64,000 nt of DNA from Desulfovibrio psychrotolerans (GTDB lineage: Bacteria > Desulfobacterota > Desulfovibrionia > Desulfovibrionales > Desulfovibrionaceae): assembly GCF_013340305.1 (NCBI RefSeq), contig NZ_BLVP01000008.1, forward strand, positions 545,408-609,407, read 5' to 3'. Below the pieces are notes generated by a model that saw only the letters and a list, made by a program, of their open reading frames with translations, was not told where the DNA came from and did not search any database. Positions 58,038 through 64,000 of the stretch are shown piece after piece. The position numbers and the translations under genes are program-made. The number at the start of each line of letters is the position of its first letter. Within the stretch, counting starts at the first letter, position 1.

Positions 58038-58490
58038 CTATTGCGGCGGCAGGTCTCCGCGCATGCTGGCAAGCTTGGCCCGAAGATACTCTGCCAGCGT
58101 GTTGCCCACATCGTCCTGCTCTGCCTGCTCCATGCCCAGACGGGCAAGGTCCTCAGCCACCTGTTTTTCCATACGCTCCGATTCCATGAACATGACATAT
58201 ACCAGCGCGATGGTGGCGTTGTTTTCTTCTGTTCCGCCGCATAGTTCTGTCAGTTGCTCAATCGGCACGGTTTCCAGCAGACGGTCGGCGAACATACCTA
58301 CCCACTTTGCATACACGGCGGCGGGAATTTCCGGCACCAGCGGGGAAATCTGACGGGCGGCGCGTCCGTCCACGGAAGGCATGGTCACGCCCATGAAATC
58401 ATCCAGCGCCTCGGCGCGGCGAAGGTTGGAATCGGACAGGCGGGCAAGTACGGTGCGTGAGATGTGTTCGCGAATGTCGTGCGTGTTCAT
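58038..58490 (-). CDS. Conserved-type hypothetical protein, soluble helical
   Basis: 150 residues from ATG 58490 (MNTHDIREHISRTVLARL), with AAGGA upstream. It is mostly helical, lacks signal or membrane segments, and its length and codon use look genuine. Repeated acidic and Glu/Gln-rich helices form the second half (ESERMEKQVAEDLARLGMEQ). One cysteine (LCGGTEEN). The family is not recognised and nothing adjacent suggests a role. Confidence 0.75.
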   Translation of the reverse strand: MNTHDIREHISRTVLARLSDSNLRRAEALDDFMGVTMPSVDGRAARQISPLVPEIPAAVYAKWVGMFADRLLETVPIEQLTELCGGTEENNATIALVYVMFMESERMEKQVAEDLARLGMEQAEQDDVGNTLAEYLRAKLASMRGDLPPQ

Positions 58491-58846
58491 GGCGTGGTCC
58501 TTCGGTACAATGGGCGTGGTGCTACGTACGTCTTTTGCTTGTGGCACTGTTTGCTGCGAATCCCCTGAAACTCCTTGCAGCGCCGCTTTGGAGCGCTGAG
58601 AGGCGCGGTGAAGGGGATTGGCAGTGGTCGGTACAGGTTCTGTCTGCGGTTCTTTGCTGAGAGGCGAACCTACTGCATGCCGCTTTCAGACGCAAGCGCA
58701 GGGGCGGGAGATGGCCGGTCATTTGCCCTTGCGTGGGTGCGAGACGTGCAGGTATTAATTTGTACAAAAATGTAAAGGCGGTCACACAGAAGTGTAACCG
58801 CCTCTCTTCATTTTTGTGTGCACTCCTGTGCGGAGCGCTGCAAACA
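58491..58846. other. Non-coding gap between the 58038 gene and tpx, with nested stems
   Basis: 356 bases without a gene. It holds a nested structure (outer AATCCCCT 58559-58566 with 58612-58619; inner CAGCGC 58578-58583 with 58593-58598) and the tpx terminator. It also must hold the promoter of the minus-strand gene at 58038-58490. Confidence 0.5.
58765..58802 (-). terminator. Rho-independent terminator of tpx
   Basis: GGCGGT-C-ACAC (58777-58787) pairs with GTGT-A-ACCGCC (58792-58802), one mismatch, loop AGAA. On the minus strand it is followed by TTTACATTTTTG. It lies 45 bases after the tpx stop. Confidence 0.82.
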
Positions 58847-59362
58847 CTACATGGAGGCTCGGGCAGCCGCGATGACGGCATCGTAGTTGGGTTCGTGGGC
58901 TACCTCCGGCACGATTTGCAGGTAGGTGATCAGGCCCTGTTTGTCCACCACCAGAACAGCGCGTGTAAGCAGGCGCAGTTCTTTGATAATAAGCCCGTAG
59001 GCTGCGCCGAAGGACATATCTCTGTGGTCGGAAAGGGTGGTGACGGCGTCGATGCCCGCAGCACCGCACCAGCGGGACTGGGCGAAAGGAAGGTCGGCCG
59101 AGATGGTCAGAACAGCCACATCAGAGCCAAGTTTGGCTGCTTCCTGATTAAAGCGGCGTGTTTCCACATCGCATACGGGGGTGTCCAGTGAGGGGACGGC
59201 TGAGATGATAAGCACCTTTCCTTTGTAGTCTGCAAGGGTCTTGGGTGAGAGGTCGTTGCCCAGAACCGTGAAGTCCGGAGCTTTGTCTCCCACGGCAACG
59301 GGGGCTCCCTGCAGGGTCAGCGGGGTTCCTTTGAAGGTAATGGCGCCGGTACGTTCGATCAT
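58847..59362 (-). CDS. tpx: Thiol peroxidase Tpx
   Basis: 171 residues from the ATG at 59362, with GGAGA 6 bases upstream. It is an atypical two-cysteine peroxiredoxin that reduces hydrogen and alkyl peroxides using thioredoxin. The peroxidatic cysteine is C64 (SLDTPVCDVETRRF) and the resolving one C99 (QSRWCGAAG), the usual Tpx spacing. No signal peptide, so cytoplasmic. Protection against oxygen fits an anaerobe. Confidence 0.96.
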   Translation of the reverse strand: MIERTGAITFKGTPLTLQGAPVAVGDKAPDFTVLGNDLSPKTLADYKGKVLIISAVPSLDTPVCDVETRRFNQEAAKLGSDVAVLTISADLPFAQSRWCGAAGIDAVTTLSDHRDMSFGAAYGLIIKELRLLTRAVLVVDKQGLITYLQIVPEVAHEPNYDAVIAAARASM

Positions 59363-59805
59363 GAAAATTCTCCTTGAATGCAAGTGTGGTGTCTATTTTT
59401 TTCGACAGTGGAAGGTTTAAGGCCTGCACTGTGGATTGTGAACCACTGACTACTGACTATATGACATCGGAAGAAAAATGGGAACCATTCTCATCAAAAA
59501 AAGTTGGTAGCTGCCGTGCGTCAGTCAGATACAATTATGGATGTACAAAATCGAATGCTATTTAACAATTGTGTAAAACACTAACATGCAAAAATTACAA
59601 TTTTGAATAAAAAGACAAGTCGTGTGATGTGGCGTATTGCGCAAACTGTTGTCGTTGGTTGCTCGCCGGGTTCTGGCATGGCTCTTGCCTGTTACGCCGT
59701 TATGTCTGCGGGAGTGCGGGGTGCCGCTTTGTTGTCTGAGCAGTGCGGGACGAGCTTCTCCGGCCATTTTCACCAACCAGAACCGGTAAACGAGGAGGCT
59801 CCATT
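59363..59805. promoter_or_regulatory. Divergent control region between tpx and amtB
   Basis: 443 bases without a gene, distinctly AT-rich between about 59385 and 59640. It contains the sigma-54 promoter of amtB near its right end. The imperfect palindrome CAAAA-N7-TTTTG (59589-59605) is a possible operator. No -35/-10 pair for tpx could be chosen with confidence. Confidence 0.55.
59674..59689 (+). promoter_or_regulatory. Sigma-54 promoter for amtB-glnK
   Basis: TGGCATGGCTCTTGCC: TGGCAT as -24 and TTGC as -12, GG and GC separated by exactly 10 bases, matching the sigma-54 consensus at nearly every position. It lies 117 bases before the amtB ATG. Nitrogen-dependent sigma-54 control is usual for amtB-glnK. 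Confidence 0.85.
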
Positions 59806-61011
59806 ATGAACGCGGCGGATACCGCCTTTATCATCATCTGTGCGGCACTGGTTATGTTCATGACTCCCGGGCTGGCACTGTTTTACGGAGGGCTTGTACG
59901 CTCCAAGAACGTGCTTTCCACGGTCATGCACAGCTTTTTCCTGCTGGGTGTTGTCACTCTTGTCTGGGTGAGCGTGGGCTATTCCCTTTCGTTTGGTACG
60001 GACCATGGCGGCATCATAGGCGGTCTGGACTATCTGTTCCTCAATGGGGTGGGCGTGGAGCCCGGGCCTGCGGATACCATTCCGCACGCCCTGTTTATGA
60101 TTTTTCAGTGTATGTTCGCTATCATTACTCCGGCGCTTATCTCGGGTGCGTTTGCGGAACGCATCAAGTTCAGTTCCATGGTGGTGTTCAGCGTGCTGTG
60201 GATACTGCTGGTCTACGCGCCCATGTGTCACTGGGTGTGGGGCGGCGGCTGGATGCACAGCATGGGCGCTCTGGACTTTGCGGGCGGAGCCGTGGTGCAT
60301 ATGAGTTCCGCTGCAGCAGCCCTTGCCGCGGCGCATGTGCTGGGCCGCAGGCGCGGGTATGGAAAGATGGCCTTTGTGCCGCATAACCTGCCCATGACTG
60401 TGCTGGGCGCGGGTATTCTCTGGTTCGGCTGGTTCGGGTTTAACGCCGGTTCCGCACTTGCTGCAGACGGCGTGGCCGTGATGGCCTTTGTAACCACGCA
60501 TATCGCTGCCGCAGCCGCTGCAGTAAGCTGGGTGATTATAGAATGGATGCACAGCGGCAAGCCCACCACGCTGGGTGCGGCTTCCGGCGCAGTGGCGGGG
60601 CTTGTGGCCATAACCCCTGCGGCAGGTTTTGTGGGGCCCATGCCCGCACTCATTATCGGGCTTGGCGCAGGTGGACTCTGCTTCGGCGGTATTCTGCTCA
60701 AGAAGGTTTTCAAGTATGATGACGCCCTTGACGTGGTAGGTATTCACGGCGTGGGCGGCACGTGGGGCGCTCTTGCCACAGGCATATGGGCGGCCGAGCA
60801 GTATGGCGGCGTGAACGGCCTGCTGCATGGTGCTCCGGGCCAGCTCTGGGTGCAGTTCGTATCTGTTATCGCGACCTGGCTGTTCTGCTACCTGATGAGC
60901 CTGTTCCTCTTCAAGGCCATTGATCTGGTGATGGGGCTGCGTGTGGATGCCGATGCCGAGCAGGCCGGTCTGGACGTGAGCGAGCACAACGAAACCGCAT
61001 ATACCGGTTAG
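59806..61011 (+). CDS. amtB: Ammonium transporter AmtB
   Basis: 401 residues from ATG 59806, with GAGGAGG upstream. About eleven membrane segments. Amt signatures are clear: MFMTPGLALFYGGLVRSKN, DFAGGAVVHMSS, WFGWFGFNAGSAL, and the twin-His helix with VGIHGVGGTWGAL. The shared-pore residues and the FQCMFAIITPAL segment (phenylalanine gate) are present. No extra N-terminal signal peptide is seen. It works with GlnK, encoded 106 bases downstream. Confidence 0.97.
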   Translation: MNAADTAFIIICAALVMFMTPGLALFYGGLVRSKNVLSTVMHSFFLLGVVTLVWVSVGYSLSFGTDHGGIIGGLDYLFLNGVGVEPGPADTIPHALFMIFQCMFAIITPALISGAFAERIKFSSMVVFSVLWILLVYAPMCHWVWGGGWMHSMGALDFAGGAVVHMSSAAAALAAAHVLGRRRGYGKMAFVPHNLPMTVLGAGILWFGWFGFNAGSALAADGVAVMAFVTTHIAAAAAAVSWVIIEWMHSGKPTTLGAASGAVAGLVAITPAAGFVGPMPALIIGLGAGGLCFGGILLKKVFKYDDALDVVGIHGVGGTWGALATGIWAAEQYGGVNGLLHGAPGQLWVQFVSVIATWLFCYLMSLFLFKAIDLVMGLRVDADAEQAGLDVSEHNETAYTG

Positions 61012-61102
61012 GTTTTGACGGAATTGTTAATCTGGCCTAGGGTGAGAATACTGCGGGGCTGCAGCTCCGTTGCACAAGACCATCCGGCCCGGCACGGGCT
61101 GA

Positions 61103-61456
<354 letters not shown>

Positions 61457-61514
61457 GGCCCACCTCTGGCCGATGCGTAAACGCAGTCGGTGATGCCGCG
61501 AAAGGTGACATCTC

Positions 61515-61547
61515 ATGGCAAACTTGATACGCATTGCGCATGGTTAA
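61515..61547 (+). CDS. Ten-codon upstream reading frame overlapping the glnD start
   Basis: ATG at 61515 preceded by AAAGGTG at 7 bases reads MANLIRIAHG and stops at 61545-61547, overlapping the first eight bases of glnD (ATG at 61540). glnD itself has no ribosome site, so this mini-frame may deliver ribosomes by translational coupling. The frame is very short and may be chance. Confidence 0.35.
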   Translation: MANLIRIAHG

Positions 61548-64000
61548 AGACATTCTAAACCCGTCCGGCGGTGATGCCATAAAGGCTCTTGCCGCCGGAC
61601 GGGCTTCACTTATCCCCGATCTCAGTGCCTTGCCCTTATCGACAACCCAGCGTTTCGAAAGGGCTTTTTCCCGTTTGCTGGATACCTATTTCCAGACCCG
61701 CGTGGTGGAAACCGGCGCGGACAGGCTGAAACTGGCCCTTGTGGCCGTGGGCGGCTACGGGCGCGGGGAAATGTGCGTGGGATCTGACATTGATATCATC
61801 ATCCTGTGCCGACGCAGTATTCCTCCGCAGGCCATAGATGTTGCGCAGCCTCTGTTTCTGCCGCTGTGGGATGCCGGATACACGCTGGGGCACGGTTTTC
61901 GGACCATTGCGGATTGCGTGAAGCTGGGCGCCAAAGACAACAAGGTGCTCTGCTCGCTGCTGGACGCGCGGTTTGTGACGGGAGATGCTTCCATTTTTGA
62001 GGAACTGCAGGAGCGCATGCGCGAGAAGGTGCTTGCCCGGCGGGAAAAGGCCTTTCTGCAATGGCTGGACGAGGAGCATGCGCAGCGGCTGGCGACACAC
62101 GGCGACGGAGCCATGCTGCTGGAGCCGAACCTGAAGGAGGGCGTGGGCGGGCTGCGCGATTACCACAGGCTGCTGTGGCTTGCACGGCTGCGCGGAGGCA
62201 CGGGCGATGTATGCGGCGTGATGCGCCTCGCCGGATTCAGTGACGAGGATTACGCGCTGCTTGAGCGCAATGTGGATTTTCTGCACAGCGTGCGCAACCG
62301 CCTGCATGTGCTCAGCCGTCGCAAGAGCGATCAACTGCACGTTGACCTGCAACCGGAAATCGCCACGCGCATGGGCTACGCCGACAGGGACGGTATGCTG
62401 GCGGTGGAGCTTTTCCTGAGCGATCTGCACCGGTGTATGGGGGATATCAAGGCCCTTGCGGCAGCGTTCCGCTCTGTGGCAGGCGATGCGGACGAGGCTG
62501 TTCTTGGCTGCGCGCCTGCGGCAGGAAGTGTGCATGTGCAGGGCAACGTGGTGCATGTATGCCCCCCTCAGGCACTTTTTGAACAGCCGCATCTCGCATT
62601 GGAAGCGCTTACTCTTGCCGCCAATGTTCAGTGCGAAGGGATTCCCGTGCTGGCATGGGAAACGCGGCAGGTGCTGGCGCGTCTGGTGACAGAAGCCCCC
62701 GCCAGGCTGGCGGAACTGAGCGGCATACGCAACGTGCTGGTGACCATTCTCACTTCGGGGCGTGCCTTTGATATTCTGGAGCAGATGGTGGGCGTGGGCA
62801 TGCTCTCCGTGCTGCTGCCTGATTTTGGCAGAGTGCGCGACAGGGTGCAGTTTGACGGGTTTCATACCTATCCCGTGGGGCAGCATACCCTGTTTGCGCT
62901 TCGCTATCTGGAAAGCCTGCCGGTGGACGGACATCCCAAATTCACCCCGCTCTGGAACGGGCTGCGGGATACTACCACCCTGATGCTGGGAGCCCTGTTC
63001 CATGACCTTGGCAAGGGCGGGGCGGATGCCTCGTCCCATTCCGCCAAGGGAGCGGAGATGGCCCGGTCACAGCTTACGGCGTGGGGTATGCCGGAGGCCG
63101 TGGTGGACGAAGTGGTCTTTCTGGTGGAGCACCATCTGCTGCTCGCCCGTACCGCGCACAGGCGCGACCTTTCGGATGAGTCTGTGGTGGCGCACTGCGC
63201 CGGGATTATAGGCACGCAGGAGCGGCTGGACCTGTTGTATCTGCTCACCTACGGAGATTCCCGGGCAACCGGACCCAAGGCGTGGAGTCAGTGGTCCGCT
63301 TCGCTGCTGGAGGAGCTGTATGGTAAGGTTGCCAACATGCTGCGCGACAACACCCTTGCCACGCCGCTTTCTGCCCGGACCATAAACGATACCCGCCGCC
63401 GGGTGGAAGCGCTGCTCGGTCAGGGCGGTGCGCCCGTATCCGGCGATGAAGGGATGGCGTTGCTGGAAATGCTGCCCACCCGGTATGCGCTGGTGGTGGA
63501 TCCGGAAGACATTCTTCGGCATATGGCCCTTGCCCGTGAACTGGCGCGTGAGATTACTGATGCGAAACGGCGGCTCAGCGAGGAGAGGGCGGCACGGGGT
63601 ATTGTGCTGCTTGATCCAAGACCGCTGGAAGGAAGACAGAGTGATGTGTGGGAGCTTGTGGTGGTGGCCCGTGATCAGCACGGCCTTTTTGCCACGGTGG
63701 CAGGCGTGCTGGCACTGCACAACCTGCGCGTGTACGCAGCGGATGCCTTTGTCTGGCGTGACGGGACCGTTGTGGATATCTTTCATGTCTCCGCGCCCCC
63801 GGACCCCCTGTACGCACGGGAATTCTGGGTCAAAGTACGCGGGTCCATCCAGTACGCGCTTACCGGTAAGCTCTCGCTGGAGTACCGTATTGACCAGAAA
63901 CGGAGCACCTTTCCCGTGCATACGGGCCATAACGATGTGGCGGTGAACATAGACAACGGCCTGTCGGACTTCCACACCGTCATCGAGATAGCCGCCCCTG
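61540..64000 (+). CDS. glnD: PII uridylyltransferase/uridylyl-removing enzyme GlnD (3' end outside window)
   Basis: About 820 codons are visible, open to the window edge. Parts: nucleotidyltransferase with GGYGRGEM and GSDIDIII (about 71-88); LEPNLKEGVGGLRDYH (about 195-210); the HD hydrolase domain with FHDLGKGG (H488-D489); and a first ACT domain starting VVVARDQHGLF (about 707). A second ACT domain (VNIDNGLSDFHTVIEI) is cut off. GlnD adds UMP to GlnK/GlnB at low glutamine and removes it at high glutamine. The start has no Shine-Dalgarno of its own. It completes an amtB-glnK-glnD set. Confidence 0.94.
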   Translation, partial: MVKDILNPSGGDAIKALAAGRASLIPDLSALPLSTTQRFERAFSRLLDTYFQTRVVETGADRLKLALVAVGGYGRGEMCVGSDIDIIILCRRSIPPQAIDVAQPLFLPLWDAGYTLGHGFRTIADCVKLGAKDNKVLCSLLDARFVTGDASIFEELQERMREKVLARREKAFLQWLDEEHAQRLATHGDGAMLLEPNLKEGVGGLRDYHRLLWLARLRGGTGDVCGVMRLAGFSDEDYALLERNVDFLHSVRNRLHVLSRRKSDQLHVDLQPEIATRMGYADRDGMLAVELFLSDLHRCMGDIKALAAAFRSVAGDADEAVLGCAPAAGSVHVQGNVVHVCPPQALFEQPHLALEALTLAANVQCEGIPVLAWETRQVLARLVTEAPARLAELSGIRNVLVTILTSGRAFDILEQMVGVGMLSVLLPDFGRVRDRVQFDGFHTYPVGQHTLFALRYLESLPVDGHPKFTPLWNGLRDTTTLMLGALFHDLGKGGADASSHSAKGAEMARSQLTAWGMPEAVVDEVVFLVEHHLLLARTAHRRDLSDESVVAHCAGIIGTQERLDLLYLLTYGDSRATGPKAWSQWSASLLEELYGKVANMLRDNTLATPLSARTINDTRRRVEALLGQGGAPVSGDEGMALLEMLPTRYALVVDPEDILRHMALARELAREITDAKRRLSEERAARGIVLLDPRPLEGRQSDVWELVVVARDQHGLFATVAGVLALHNLRVYAADAFVWRDGTVVDIFHVSAPPDPLYAREFWVKVRGSIQYALTGKLSLEYRIDQKRSTFPVHTGHNDVAVNIDNGLSDFHTVIEIAAP

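Overview
The window is GC-rich chromosomal DNA from a sulfate-reducer-type deltaproteobacterium, most likely family Desulfovibrionaceae. The reasons are gene content and order: a TRAP-linked isethionate sulfite-lyase locus; a compact block rpmF-plsX-fabH-fabG-acpP-fabF-glyA-dCMP deaminase-ribD-ribE-ribBA-ribH-nusB-leuS-lptE-holA-radC; and yebC-ruvCAB-thyX-dnaA. This assignment rests on recalled synteny and was not searched. No rRNA, tRNA, CRISPR array, insertion sequence or prophage was recognised.

Region 1 (1-11035) is a sulfonate-respiration locus. A TRAP transporter (dctP, partial dctQ, minus strand) diverges from islA-islB (isethionate sulfite-lyase and its radical-SAM activase). A PAS/AAA+ sigma-54 activator and a TauE/SafE-type membrane protein follow. 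The 665-bp divergent intergenic region holds two outward-facing -24/-12 promoters and repeated GTCGCA half-sites between them, so one activator could switch on uptake and cleavage together. About 950 bp downstream is a PduS-PduT pair (flavin/Fe-S RnfC-like reductase plus Fe-S-binding trimeric microcompartment shell protein) with no other shell gene in view.

Region 2 (11068-20836, minus strand) holds a molybdopterin oxidoreductase fused to a class-I glutamine amidotransferase domain, a YitT-family membrane protein, Lon, acylphosphatase, RadC-like protein, HolA and LptE. Region 3 (20820-35068, minus strand) is the housekeeping block for leucyl-tRNA synthesis, riboflavin, dCMP deamination, glycine/serine, fatty acid and phospholipid synthesis and ribosomal protein L32. 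dCMP deaminase and the ThyX further on fit a flavin-dependent dTMP route, and the rib genes supply FAD/FMN to it and to PduS.

Region 4 (35289-45621) has L28, an EamA permease, an FxsA-like protein, two large hybrid histidine kinases in tandem and a CgeB-like glycosyltransferase. Region 5 (45675-52469) has rlmE, yebC, ruvCAB, thyX and a dnaA whose recognition helix departs from the usual signature and which lacks a dnaN neighbour. Region 6 (52731-64000) has an XRE-cupin regulator with an AMP-forming acyl-CoA synthetase, Tex, two small unknown proteins, Tpx, and a nitrogen-control set amtB-glnK-glnD (glnD runs off the end) with a clear sigma-54 promoter before amtB.

Unusual non-coding structure recurs: degenerate short-period tandem repeats (9, 10 or 12 bp) sit in intergenic regions near holA/lptE, rpmB, the kinases and ruvC, and long GC-rich hairpins separate dctP from dctQ and islA from islB.
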